From the NCBI GenBank assembly GCA_035578175.1, contig JAQMRL010000006.1, positions 34,093,893 to 34,157,892 on the forward strand: a stretch of 64,000 nt of DNA, written 5' to 3'. A program made the translations under genes and the position numbers. The DNA is from Catonia carolina. Lineage: Eukaryota; Arthropoda; Insecta; Hemiptera; Achilidae. Of this stretch, positions 1 to 12,164 are shown in pieces. The notes below the pieces were generated by a model that made no database searches, was not told the DNA's origin, and saw nothing but the letters and a program-made list of their open reading frames with translations. How positions within the stretch are numbered: the first letter of the stretch is position 1; the number at the start of each line of letters is the position of its first letter.

Positions 1-466
1 AATAAAGAACAATATAACCTAACATTACTAATAAAACACTAGAAATAAACTGGCTGCAATCTTAAATAAACCATTTTTTTTCTACGAGAGGCGGCGATTA
101 GAAAAAACGTAAGAGCCGTTTTTGAGAAAATCGCAAAAATGCGAAAAATGGCAGAAATAAACTACTACTTTCGGTCGACCAATTTTGATGAAAATCTTTG
201 CGTCAGTTTCTCTAGTAGTATCTAACTTAAGTTTCAAGTTTCAACTTTGTACGATGTTAAGTTCTTAGATATTTTGTTCACACAACACAACACATACGCA
301 CACACACACACACACACAAACACACAGCGCAATTGCTAAAAACATATTTTTTTGGGGTTCAGGGAGTCTGACAATGTGTATATATTCGTTAAAAACTCGA
401 TTTTGAATAATCGAAATGAAAACAATACTTTCCTTTCTGTATTCATATAGGCAAGAGAAAGTAAAA
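1..466 (+). mobile_element. H-family repeat copy 1, internally deleted and cut by the window start
   Basis: This is one of several copies of an interspersed family of about 950 bp, called H-family here. Full copies begin TCTGGTGTGAAACACTCACA and end in the hairpin CCTATATATTCATATAGG followed by CAAGAGAAAGT. This copy keeps the 3' half: a CA microsatellite at 297-325, the ACTTTCCTT block, and the end GGCAAGAGAAAGT at about 450-462. Its 5' part runs into the window edge, and a central block present in the copies at 30.1, 36.3 and 51.6 kb is missing between about 50 and 55. Frames across it are shadows of the repeat. Confidence 0.75.
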
Positions 467-711
467 GTACGCAATATTTTTCTAAATAAAAGAAACAGTT
501 AGTCCTTTATGTGATGATTCAATTTCGGTAACCTTCACGTTTCCTTAGATGTAATACAACTTTTTTTCTGTTTAAATTATTTAAAATTTTTTATCATGGT
601 CAAAAAATGTAGTACGAAATCTCGATTTTCAACTTCGATGGATTAATTAAGGATATTAGATAGTTTAGTATAATTAGGTTCTACTTGAATACAAATAAAA
701 CTGGTATGAAC

Positions 712-1612
712 AAACACGACTTTCTCTTGACAATAAAAAGGACCAATTTTGATAAGCAGTGTATGTAAAATTACTAGCTGCCGCAAAACGAAGATAGAAG
801 AAAATTTTCGAACAATAGTCGTCGAGTTTTTAATTTTTAAAAGCTTACATTATCTGTTTAGTTTAATAAAAAAAAATATTGAGTCATGTTTAAAAATGGG
901 GAAGGAAAGTATTGTTTTCATGTTGATATTTTTAAATCGAGTTTTCACCGGATATACACTTTTTCAGGGCTTCTGAACTCAAAAAAACTTTTTTCGCGAT
1001 TGGTATCTGTGTGTTTGTGTGAACAAAATATTTCAACAGCGAAATAGCCTACGATGTTGATACTTGGAACTTACGTTAGGTACCACTACCGGACCTGATT
1101 GGGATATTTTCATTAAACCGGAAGTCAAGCATATTTTAATAACGCGAAGTCGTACGCCTATTTCAACTGGAAGTAGTACCTAGTTAACTCGTGCAATTGA
1201 AAACTTTTTTCGTGAATTTACGACTTTTTTCTACTGTACGAAATTGGTTAAGCATCATGTCAGCTGAAATACTTGGGAAGGGCCTGTGCTCTCGTGGTAA
1301 AAAGTGTTTTTTTTTAGATTACGACCTTAATGTGCATTATAAGGCAAAAGCGTAGATAATAAAAATTGTCGAACATTAAAAAAGCTACCTATAAGTTTTA
1401 TTTTAAACATCTTTTTCTACAAGCGTTAGTTTAGCGTCAATTAGTGATGTTTTTATTTTTTCTCATCGACATCGATAAAAATGGATTTATGATTTATTTA
1501 AGATTTAAGATTGCGGAAGTTTAATGGTTTTAATTTTATATTGGTTACTAAAGATTATACGTAGGCAATTACATTGACAAGAGAAAGTTGAGTGAGTGTT
1601 TCAAAGCAAATT
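712..1612 (-). mobile_element. H-family repeat, inverted and rearranged copy
   Basis: The right edge (about 1570-1612) is the reverse complement of the H-family 5' end, with GACAAGAGAAAGT and the GAGTGAGTGTTTC hairpin strand. The block GGAAAGTATTGTTTTCATGT near 900, followed by a GTGTGTTTGTGTG stretch near 1008, matches the 3' half in reverse. A short extra piece with ACTTTCTCTTG at 718-730 lies outside it, so the copy is fragmented. The terminal CCTATAT hairpin is absent. Confidence 0.6.
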
Positions 1613-1675
1613 TTTTAAAAAATTCATCTGCATCAGTTGTAAAATTCTAATTGGTTAATTATGAATGATGTAACT

Positions 1676-1687
1676 AATTTATAATTC
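1676..1687. repeat. Left target-site duplication of Jockey copy A
   Basis: AATTTATAATTC here is repeated exactly at 6127-6138 directly after the oligo-A tail. Confidence 0.85.
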
Positions 1688-1933
1688 GTGGTCGATCCTC
1701 TGATTGTGTGTTGTGAAGTTCAGTTACTGAATTTGTCCACTATTTTCTGTTAAAACATTATTAATTTAACAATTATTTTTGTGTGATTGTGTGCGAATGG
1801 TGAATAAATATGTAAGTTGCTAATTTTATATATTAATTACTAAACGACTTTTTAAATTTATATTTTTTTGTTTGTTTTATTAAAATAAAACATTGTGAGG
1901 TTACATTTTAACCGCATTTTCTTCTTCTTTATA

Positions 1934-3256
1934 ATGAATGACTATTCGAATCACGGAACAGCTGTTTCAGTTAGTCCCAGTGTTGCCGAGTTTGAATTGT
2001 GTCATAGCAGTGACGTCACTCACTGCGCCAGTAATGATTGGCGAACCATCCGAGGCAAGAAACGTCAAAATGAAGACATCAACACGTCCAATCACAGTAC
2101 GAAACGTAATGCATTAACGGATAAAAGTAAAACTTTCAGTAAACAATTTATCGAATTGTCCAATAAATTTGACCAATTAGTATTTGTTGAAAATACTGAC
2201 ATCAACGACCACGACAACCCGTCTACAGAGAAACCGAAGCCGATTTTTATTGACGTTGTTGACATAAATTACACTTTACGTTTAATTGATTCCGTAGCTA
2301 AAGATCAGTACATTTATAAGCTGCAGAATAGGAACCAAGTGAAATTGATACATAACGACACTAAAACTTATGTGCTAATCGCAAAATTATTGGAAAAAGA
2401 ACGAGTCAGTTTTCATACTTTTCAACTTAGTAATCAACGAAATTTTAGAGTAGTACTGAGAGGAATGCACCATACGGTAGATCTCGATGATTTAAAATCT
2501 GACATAGAAAGTAAAGGGCACAGAGTAGTTAGAATCCATAACGTTAAGCACAGAACAACAAAGGAACCGTTAAATTTATTTTTAATTGATATGCTGAAAA
2601 ACGAAAACAATAAAGACATCCTAGATATTGAATATCTGTTGAACGCGCGTATAAAATTTGAAATGCCTTATGACAAAAAGGAAATAATCCAATGCCAACG
2701 ATGCCAACGATATGGTCATTCCAAGGGATATTGTCGGCATCCATTTCGCTGTGTGAAGTGCGCAAAAGACCATTCGACTCAGGAGTGTCCTAAGAAAGAC
2801 AGGGCTACAAAAGCGAAGTGTGTGCTGTGTGATGGTGAGCATCCCGCTAACTACAAGGGATGCTCTATTTAGAAGGAGATCAAAATGAGAAAATTTCCCT
2901 CACCCAGAAAACGAATTACAACGTACCAAAATGACACTAATACTTCAGAAGCCAGACCGGAGGCTACACCAGACAGGGATAAACTACCTGCTCCTCAAAA
3001 AATTCCTCCATCTGTTTCTCCTCGGGACCCTCGCCTTTTAAACAGACCTCAATCCTATGCACAAGCCACTAAAGTTCGCTCCACTGAAACTCAAGACAAA
3101 CAACCTTCATACCCGTCAAATGTCACTTATATGGACACAAGACTTTCAAAACTGGAACAATTACTTGAACGTCAAATAGAGAACCAATTAAAATTATCTG
3201 AAGACATACGCACTATTCTAAACATCATATCATCACTTCTGACAAAACTGCATTAA
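1934..3256 (+). pseudogene. Jockey ORF1, gag-like nucleic-acid-binding protein with one nonsense mutation
   Basis: ORF1 proteins of this clade coat the retrotransposon RNA and act as chaperones in the ribonucleoprotein. The reading frame carries a lysine-rich, low-complexity N-terminus, then an RNA-binding fold region around residues 160-250 (FRVVLRGMHHTVDLDDLKSD), then three CCHC-type zinc knuckles starting at CQRCQRYGHSKGYCRH, next CVKCAKDHSTQECP, next CVLCDGEHPANYKGC. A TAG at 2870-2872, directly after the third knuckle and GCSI, interrupts the frame. Coding continues in the same frame from 2873 to the TAA at 3254-3256, with a proline-rich and then coiled-coil-like tail (LSKLEQLLERQIENQLKLSE). 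I prefer the ATG at 1934 (MNDYSN) to the one at 1895, because the extra 13 residues are hydrophobic and rich in Phe. ORF2 starts in the overlapping TAATG. Confidence 0.85.
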
Positions 3257-5955
3257 TGGAACGGGGATTTCGTATTGCACTTTGGAACGCCAACGGACTC
3301 ATGCAGCACAAACAGGAACTACACGCCTTTATAATAGACCAGAACTTGGACATAATATTGATTTCAGAAATGCACTTTACGCAACAACACACATTTAAAA
3401 TTCCTGGTTTTGACATATACAACACAAATTCTCCGGATGGAGAGCACATGGAGGGTCGGCTCTACTCATTAAGAGTACTATTGTTCACTACCAGTTACCT
3501 CCGTATCAAACGGATGAGATTCAAGCCAGTAGTGTTGTGGTAACAGACTGGATGGGTTCACTTCACATATCCGCTGCTTATTTACCGCCACGATATAGAC
3601 TGTCTCCTGAAATTCTTGTCACGTTTTTCAACAGTTTAGGAAGACGGTTTATAGTTGGAGCTGATTTTATTCTAAAAGTACATTCTGGGGCTCTAGACTA
3701 ACATCTCCAAGAGGACGAGTTCTACTTACTGTGATTCAAGATCTTCAGTTATCATGCTTGTCTACAGGTGAGCCCACGTATTGGCCGACTGATGAAAACA
3801 GAGTGCCAGATCTTTTAGACTTCTTCGTGACGAAAGGTATTCCAGACGTTTATGCGAACATTGAATCAAGTTTCGACCTGTCATCCGATCACTCGCCGGT
3901 CATCGTTTCGCTCAGTCAAAACCTGCAAACTCAATCGCCTCTTCCAGCCTTACACAATAAACATACTGATTGGGATTCGTTTAGAACTTTAGTGGAAGCA
4001 AATCTTGATTGCAACTTGAGATTAAAGTACACGACCGATATCGACAGCGCTGTAGAACATCTAACTAAAACGATTCAAACTGCTGGCTGGGAAGCTACAC
4101 CGGTTATTAGGCTCTCAAAACAAACCGCATATCTACCAGGTTACTTAAAACAGGCCATTACTGAAAAACGACGACTTCGACGAAATTGGCAACACTCTAG
4201 AAACCCGCATGACAAAAGGCTCTTCAATAACGCTGCCCAAACTTTGAAACGAATGTTACGGAATTTTACTAACGACTCAATACAACAATATTTGGAACTT
4301 TTGTCTCCTGACAACACGACAAACTATTCTTTGTGGAAGCAAATGAAGAAAGCTAAACGTCCGAAGCAACACACATCTCCATTTAAAACTTCAACTGGTT
4401 GGGCTAAAAGTAATCATGACAAGGCTGAAGCGGTTGCCGAGTACCTATCAGAGGTTTTTAAACCTTTCCCATCTGAATGCAATCCAGACGATGAAAAAGA
4501 ATTATTTGAATTTTTTAGTTCTCCGTTTCAAATGAGTCCTCCAATAAAAGTATTTAAATTGTCTGAAATAAAAACACACCATTAAAGTAAATTTGAGTTC
4601 GAATAAAGCACCAGGTTTTGACCTCATCACGGGGAAAATTTTGAAAGAACTTCCTGACAAGGCCCTTAGGCTGATTACAATAATTTTTAATGCAATATTA
4701 CGTCTGGAGTACTTTCCTTCTTACTGGAAAGTTGCTCAAATTATAATTATCCTAAAACCTGGGAAGCCACCGCACGAAATATCGTCTTACAGACCAATAA
4801 GTTTGTTGCCAATTCTTTCAAAAGTATTTGAAAAATTATTGCTTCATAGATTACGCCCAGTACTGGATACCATAAATCTCATTCCGAATTGCCAGTTTGG
4901 TTTCAGAGAAGGTCATGGCACGATTGAGCAAATTCACAGAGTTGTAAACAACATCTACAAAGCACTTGAAGAAAAGAAATATTGCTCCACGGCATTTCTT
5001 GACATCAAGCAAGCCTTTGACATCAAGCAAGCCTTTTTTTTTTTTAGTGTGGCATGCGGGTCTCCTTTTTAAGATTAAACAAAATCTTCCCCATCAGTAT
5101 TACTCAATTATTGCATCTTATTTGGAGGATCGATACTTTACAGTGAAATATAAGGACGAACAATCATCTCTAAAATTAATTGAAGTTGGTGTTCCTCAAG
5201 GAAGCGTGCTGTCTCCTGTTTTGTACACCATTTACACTTCTGTTCTTCCACAAAATGACAACACTACAGTGGCAACATTTGCCGACGACACAGCCATTCA
5301 GGCAATACACGAAGATGCACAAATTGCATCTCATAACTTGCAGCAACACTTAGACAGCGTACAAAATTGGCAAAAAAAGTGGCGTATAAAAACAAATGAA
5401 CACAAGAGTCTGCACGTCACATTTACACTAAAACGGGAAACATGTTCACCAGTGTTTTTGAACAACGTACAAATTCCACAATTCGATACGGCAAAATATC
5501 TTGGCCTCCACCTGGACAGGCGTCTAACATGGAGGACTCACATATGGAACAAACGAAAACAGTTAAATCTTAAATACCAACAGCTGTATTGGATGCTTAA
5601 TGGAAAATCCAAATTATCGGCACAAAACAAATTGTTAATTTATAAAACTGTACTTAAACCTGTGTGGACATATGGGATACAACTCTGGGGCACAGCAAGT
5701 CACAGTAACATTGAAATAATTCAACGGTTTCAGTCAAAAATACTTCGAAACATCATGGACTCACCTTGGTACATATCCAACACTATATTGCACAGAGACA
5801 CGAACACTCCCACGGTACACGAAGCTATACAGAAATTTTTCACCAGTTACCAAACAAGACTTGAAAATCACAGAATCCAGAAGCTCATCAATCTCCTAGA
5901 CAACAGTGGAACACACAGAAGACTATGCAGACTACACCCTACAGATTTATTTTAA
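3256..5955 (+). pseudogene. Jockey ORF2, APE-type endonuclease plus reverse transcriptase, several frameshifts
   Basis: ORF2 would nick the target DNA and reverse-transcribe the element RNA. The N-terminal endonuclease opens with RIALWNANGL and ILISEMHF (3256-3455). It then loses frame near 3455-3470 and again near 3670, where a damaged GADFN-like motif is followed by SRLTSPRGRVL. SSDHSPVIVSLS marks the end of the endonuclease domain (3880-3915). The RT follows: NKAPGFDLITG, YRPISLLPILSKVFEKLL, FGFREGHGTIEQIH, PQGSVLSPVLY, the catalytic FADDT (5278-5292), and the thumb and C-terminal PVWTYGIQLWG. A stop and frame change lie near 4585. At about 5000-5035 motif A carries an 18-bp tandem duplication and a T11 run that shifts frame. 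The terminal IQRFQSKILR and APWYI-type block matches Jockey C-termini. No RNase H domain is evident. Confidence 0.88.
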
Positions 5956-6138
5956 TATGTGATTGTGTAATTTATTTTACATTCCTGGCAAGATCACTTC
6001 AACAAAATGGGAAATTTTATAGAGTAATACCAAGGGGTATTACTTACTCAAGATTTATACTTACAACACATCTACTCATTGTTCTATGAGAGCAGATTGT
6101 AGATTTACAGTTATTAAAAAAAAAAAAATTTATAATTC

Positions 6139-6459
6139 AATAATGAAATTGAATTTCCGGTTACTCAATTCTGCATTCAAATAAATTTACTATTTTTAGT
6201 GACATAGATTGCATATTCAAATTCTAACATAAAACTATAAAGTTTTTTTTATTGCAAGTCTGCCACATTACAATTTGTTCACATGGAATAGAAAAATCAG
6301 TAATTTTGATAAATGTTAATTAACATGATTATAATTATTTCGTCTGTTAATGAAATTGAAATTAGTAATAATTAATATTTAATAAATACAATGATGATTT
6401 TGAAGTATAGACTATCAGTTAGGAAAAAAAAGATAATAACTGTAGCAATGTTCATTAAA
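6139..6459. other. AT-rich spacer, nothing recognised
   Basis: Low-complexity A/T-rich sequence between Jockey copy A and an older Jockey remnant. I see no frame, repeat or RNA structure that I can support. Confidence 0.5.
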
Positions 6460-6990
6460 CCCAAAAACTAAATCGAAAGCACTATGTCTTTTCAGTCTTG
6501 GAAACCCGGTGTCAATGTTGTTTAGCAGATAAATAGAGCCAGGAAGTTTGGACATTGGTTGGTTCTTTCTTCATATTTACGGTTAATTTTGATATAGTTT
6601 GTTTCACAGTGTCTACATTAAGATCGGCATAGATATAGGTGTTTTTGATGTACCACGGAATTTACAGGACCCGCCGCAAGAATTTTGACTGAAAACGTTC
6701 GAATATGTTTATGTTTGAAGTGATAGATGTACCCCAAAATTTAAGCCCATATATCCACCTCACATGGGTTTTAAAAGGAATTTATATTATAAAATAATTT
6801 TTGAATCATATTTACCAATTAACCAGTGTAGTTTACGTACTGTCAGCTCAAGGTGTTTCTTTTCAAAACTATAAAGTGAACCGCTTATAAAGTCTTTATG
6901 TTTATTAACACTGGCTAGTAGTTCCAAAAAATGTTTTTTTGAGTTCTTCATTTTAATTGTCATCCAAGTTTCCCAACCATAAAACCAGGA
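6460..6990 (-). pseudogene. Decayed 3' end of a Jockey-clade reverse transcriptase
   Basis: Reading the minus strand from about 6760, one frame gives WIYGLKFWGTSITSNINIFE and then RFQSKFLRRVL, a stop, and IPWYIKNTYIYADLNVDTV. This is the conserved C-terminal block of Jockey ORF2, as in copy A at 5670-5860. LLNNIDTGFPRLKR follows near 6500 in another frame. The copy is 5'-truncated in the thumb region and carries several stops and frameshifts, so it is considerably older than copies A and B. Confidence 0.75.
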
Positions 6991-9900
6991 CTGGAGGTCG
7001 TGTTTAAAGATCTCATTTATTTATTACATAAATAAAGAATGAGATATTCTAATTGGCATTCCTTTTTTAAAACTATGCATTTAAAAAAAATAAAACTATA
7101 AAATCTATTCTTAAAATTTATAGTATATTTAGGTGTATCTATGAATGTTTATTACTCCAGTTTCTTTCTCCAATAAAACTAATATAAAGTGATACAATTT
7201 TATTTTTATAACTTAAAAACCTGGTTTTAACAGGTTAGATAATTTTATTATTATAAAAGAAAAGGGTAACACAAAAAGCGGTAGGTCGGTAAGAGAGAAT
7301 TGACTTTGTCGGCCCGAGGAATGCCACCTGCAGACGCCTTCTGAGACGATGATAGCGAGTCCAAAGTATCTTTTCTACACTTTCTGAAAAAGCTATTCAA
7401 TTACGGTACAGCCTGGTGGTGTGCAAGCTTTACACACCACACATTGTCAGTCTTTTTTCATCTCAATTTTTTTTTCTTCCGGTTGTTTCTTATACTCTGA
7501 TGGAAGTCCTTCTATTAAAATGAATAAAACGCAATTTACACCTCAGTTAACTTTATTTCAACTTTTTTCTCAATTTTTCCTTTTTTATACCCATACCGTC
7601 AAATTAACCGTGCTTATTTAAACGTGAAATAACGTGAAATATTTTAGAATAAAAAGTTTTAAATTGGAAGAAAAATAACTAAATTGCATCTATAAAGACT
7701 GGTTTTAACAATTTTCTAAAAATTTCAACTGAAATTTTTAATTAAAATTAGATAAAAGATTTCTTGTTGCTTGAAATTTAATTCCAAGTTTATTACGACC
7801 AGTGAAATTGTTAAACGGTAAAGCATTTTAAAAGTTTTTTGTTAGCGTTTATTAATTAAATGCATATTATTACTTTACGTGACAATAAAGATTATTTATT
7901 TATTAATGCACTTCGCAATAAGTCTGATATTTTTAACCTACTTTATATAACTTACAACTGTGAAAAGACAACTAACAAAAATTTTCAGTATGTATTAATT
8001 AAAAAAAAAACACGTTAACGGCTTTGAGAAGGGCATGCACGTAGCCAGGATTTTGGTTCGGAAGAGCTGAGTCTGGAGATTCGAACCAAGGACCTACAGC
8101 ATAGCTACTAGTCTGATAAGAAATTTGGCTTAGAAATCAACTTTGGGAAAACAGAATACATACCAATCGTAGAGCACCTCTGAGAAATTTAAACTTTTAA
8201 GTTTATTTAGAAAACAGGTATTTCAGAACTACAGATCCTTGAGATGGTTTTTTAGAATAGGTAATCAGTTTCTACCCCTGATGAACAAGTGGTCAAAATT
8301 TTAATGCTTTGATTTTCTATTTGACTACTATGGAACAAATGTACTGAATTTCAGCTCTGTAAGTAATCGGGAAATTAGAGAATTACTGATGAGTACGTTA
8401 GCGTTAACTTTCACATTTTAGTATAAGGTTCTATCTGGCTCTCAAAGACAAATTCTTGACTTTAACTACCGTTCAACTACCGACTTCAAACTACCGTTAA
8501 AATAGTACGCACCATAATAAGTCTAAAATTTCTAAGTACTATGTCTAAGTCTAAAATATCGGAAGTTTAGTTAAAGTGGAACATTGTCCATTAATAAAAC
8601 ATCGTATTAATTATTGAATAGGACTTCTTATAACAAATAAATGAGCTACCGTATTTCATTTAAAGCTAAACACTATTGTTCAGTTTAATCCAGGTTCTTT
8701 CAGGATGTGGTTTTTATTAATAACAAGCTTCATATTAAACTTGTAACAATATTTACAAGTAGACTATTAATTAACTAATTTATTACATGAGTTATTACAG
8801 TTATAACTACTAGAAAATTACAATAAAATCTTAACGTAATAACAAATTTAATTGATTACAAAATATTTAAAACCTTAAGACTTAAATTAAACTTAACTAA
8901 AAAAAAACTATGGCCATTTAAAACCAAATAAATAATTAGTTCTTTATTTACAGGTGCTGATAAAACTTATTGTAGCAATCGCAAAAATTACAGTAAAAAC
9001 TAAACTTTTATCGATATAACTAACTATAATCGGTGAAACTAAACTAATAACTAAGTTTTTAATTTTTTTAAATTTCTTTATTAGCCGACAATAATTTATA
9101 AATTTGTATTTATAATAAACACATTGATATAAATCTCACCAACAACTACAGTTGATTTTTAAATTGAAGTTACGCTAGTGGGCGTAATCTCCATCAAGAA
9201 TTACAGCTTGTATACAAAATTATAACACCATTTACGCATAAGTAGAATCTATTTCAATATTGTACACGTAACCGGTTTCCAATCACTAACTCAAAGAAAC
9301 TGTTTGTATACCGACTGATATTACATTCCGTTTATTACTGACTGCATGACAAACCTCTAGCTCTATTTGTAATACTCAGTCTCAGAAAAGCTGAAATAAT
9401 GAAGAATTTATAAAGAAGATTCCAGACAAATAAATACACCATAAAACAATAAATGCAAAAAATAATCGGAAATGCATTAAAATTGCATAGTAGGACCTTT
9501 TATTTGCACTGGAAAATTAACAAGTGAATGGAAGGGTTCATTAGTCCAAAAGGCAGTAAATTTAACCTATCAAAACTTCATACAATAGTCATTTCCATTA
9601 TTCCGTCAATTGTTATTTTTGTCGCAATATGAATATTGAGTATAAATTTGAATGAGGCCTGTATCAAACATAGATACTAGCACTGTCAGAAAAATTCAGT
9701 TTTACTTTAAAAAAAGTGTTAGTCAAAACTTTTTAGTTTTTTCTTTAAAAATTTATTTTTCATAACAGGGTTGTTTTCTCCCCTAAAGTAATTGCATTTC
9801 TGCTTAGAATTCAGAAGGCACTTTATAGAGAACGTCATCTGGTGCTTCAAGAAAAGGGAGTGCAACTTTTTATACAAGGATTTGAAAGTCTTGTAAAGTT

Positions 9901-10874
9901 TGTCCCCTTCTGATGAGTAACCGTTATTCCCTTTGTCAGTTTACTAGATTCGCCAGTGCATGCCGTATTGTATATAGTATGGTACAGAACGCAGTAAGTT
10001 CCAAGATGATGAAAGACTGAAGACCTCACCGTTTGAAACTTAGAAAAGTTGAAAGTTATACAAACTTTTGTGTCTACTTCGAATTTATTTTATAGAAACA
10101 GTAACGATATTAAAGTTTCGGCCTACTAACCAACCAAGACTTGACTTCGTTGCCGTGTTTCTCTTTTTCTACTCACTTTTCTTTAAAAATTCTTTTAGAA
10201 ACTTTTCTCTTTTCCTTCAATAAAATAACAGTAAAAATGTTTCGATATTATTTTTCTACTTTACAAACTGGAAAGCTAATTATTTGAAACTATATTTTTA
10301 CAACTCTTGTATAGTGCTCATTCATATAACATCTTATCACAAAGATTACCTAAGGATAGCAATATCCAACATCAATATTATGCAATGGTTTAAATAAACA
10401 TTTTTAAGCATCTTCAGTAACTCTTCCTATAGTCGTTTGCACGTTCAATGACACAACGGAGCAGTTAATGACTGTATTTTTTATGGGGCTCTGACTGCTA
10501 ATAGCACGTACACAAACATCGGCTTTTTAGATCAATCACGCAGTGTTTAGAAAGCTGGCAAAGGAATGTGGAGAAGGCATTAGTAGATCTGCAGTAAAAT
10601 AGATAAGATATTCATCTTAATCCCCTCCCTAAACGAAGAAAATGTTTTTACACTTTTTTTAATTTTTTACAATATTCATTAACATTCTAAATAATATATA
10701 TTTTTTTTTTCTGTTGACCAAAACTTGAATTGTAGTTCTATCTTAAAAATACGTGTTCTATTGAGGTTTAAAAAATGAATTTATGTACGCGTGTAGATGC
10801 CTTTCATTAATATTTTTAGTTTGGCTAATAGCAGTGACGATTTCGATAAGATCCAGTGTGTCAAATGAACGTGC
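6991..10874. other. AT-rich region without recognisable genes
   Basis: Nearly 3.9 kb of A/T-rich sequence with short frames only. Apart from a possible SINE fragment near 8.1 kb I found no domain motif, array or convincing inverted repeat. Regulatory elements or very old transposon relics cannot be excluded by eye. Confidence 0.4.
8040..8125 (-). mobile_element. Possible tRNA-derived SINE fragment
   Basis: On the minus strand TCCTTGGTTCGAATCTCC contains a good Pol III B box (GGTTCGAATC), preceded by TAGTAGCTATGCTGTAGG, which resembles an anticodon-arm remnant. No convincing A box is seen, and there is no tail or target duplication that I can define. It is not a functional tRNA gene. Confidence 0.35.
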
Positions 10875-12120
10875 AAACGGCTATAGTAGTTGACTAGTAG
10901 TTGGATATGCAGCTGAGCGCGCAGTATCTTCTGTACTACTCGACTGTAAAACATTCGACTCTCCCAATGTAATGTGTGTAATACGTATCTTACGCTTCAT
11001 AATCATTAATGTAGTTAAAAATAATGAACAAAGAAAGTGTAGTATTCTCATTTCTGTGTGCTGCGTAGAACTGCCCCCACCACTCATACGGAATGAGATT
11101 GTCTCCACCCGTCCTGCCATCAGTATACTGTCTGTCTACAACTTGATGGCCCCCGCAGAAGGAAGCAATATGCGGATTGTAAAACATTTCAGAAAACGTA
11201 CATCTAATGTTTTTTAAATAACTTTTAAATAACTTTCCAAAATGACGTATTTTTACAAAAAAGTATTTCGCATGGTTTTTTGTTCCATAAAATATTTCGA
11301 AAAACACACGCTTAATGAGATAAATGTACTATAATTTAGTAAAAATTTTGTTTTTGAAGAAAAACGTCCAATTTAAATAATTCTTTCACTAAAAATTAAT
11401 TGAAAATTTTCTCTACCTATTTCATTTCCTGCATGTGTACAGTTATCTTTAAAGACCGAAAAGTTTATCGCATGCTGACTTTTTTATGTCTTGTTTCATG
11501 ATTTTACAAAATTTATTTATGAAAATACCTCGTAGTTAAAAAAGTAATGATTCTCTGTTAAATTTTGTTACATCTTCGTTTTCCATAATTATTACAAAAC
11601 AAACCTGCCAAATATTATGTTAATCGTTGGAATAGTTGTTGGCCAATGGACGACGTATTTGAAAAAATACGGGGTTTTCTTCAAAAACAAAGCTTTTACT
11701 AAATTATAATTATCTCATCAAGCGTGTGTTGTTCGAAATAATTTCATTAATAAAATTACTTTGTTTTATGAAAATATGTCATATCCGGCAAGTTTTAGTT
11801 ACCTAAACAAATAGATTTTCTGAGTTTTCTGAAATGGTTTTACAATCCGCCTATTGCTCCTCTCTGCTGTAGGCCATTAAGTTATAGATAGACAGTCGTT
11901 TACACTGATGACAAATTACTACGCAGATTACTACGCTAACCGAACTCTACGCGTGCCAACCCGGAAAAGGGAGAAAGTTTTTTTACGTTTGTTGATACAA
12001 TTTTATCAACAATAAGCAAAATATATTTACAAAACGACATGATTTTTTCGAAACGCAGTGATTCCCCCCCATCATGTCTACCATAGCCACTACAAGGTCA
12101 CGCGCACAGTTAGTGTCTCT
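10875..12120. mobile_element. Foldback (inverted-repeat) element, non-coding
   Basis: Two imperfect inverted arms face each other: about 11116-11370 (through GCGGATTGTAAAACATTTCA and ACACACGCTTAATGAGATAA) and about 11645-11915 in reverse complement. A 270-bp spacer separates them. Weaker inverted similarity continues outward (GGCTATAGTAG near 10883 against a reverse-complement GGCTATGGTAG near 12080), so the element may span about 10.88-12.12 kb. Frames inside are shadows of the arms. No transposase is seen. It is probably a MITE or foldback derivative. Confidence 0.6.
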
Positions 12121-12164
12121 CTACTTTATATAAAAATCAATATTAATCAACGGGACCTTTACCG

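Larger units (their letters stand above)
1688..6126 (+). mobile_element. Jockey-clade non-LTR retrotransposon, full length but inactivated (copy A)
   Basis: A 4.4-kb LINE with a 5' UTR (1688-1933), a gag-like ORF1, an endonuclease/RT ORF2, a short 3' UTR and an oligo-A tail ending at about 6126. It is flanked by an exact 12-bp direct repeat, AATTTATAATTC, at 1676-1687 and 6127-6138, the target-site duplication expected from target-primed reverse transcription. The 5' end is therefore probably complete. Both ORFs carry disabling lesions, so it is a non-functional copy. The protein similarity and the TAATG junction between ORFs are typical of Jockey elements of insects. Confidence 0.92.
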
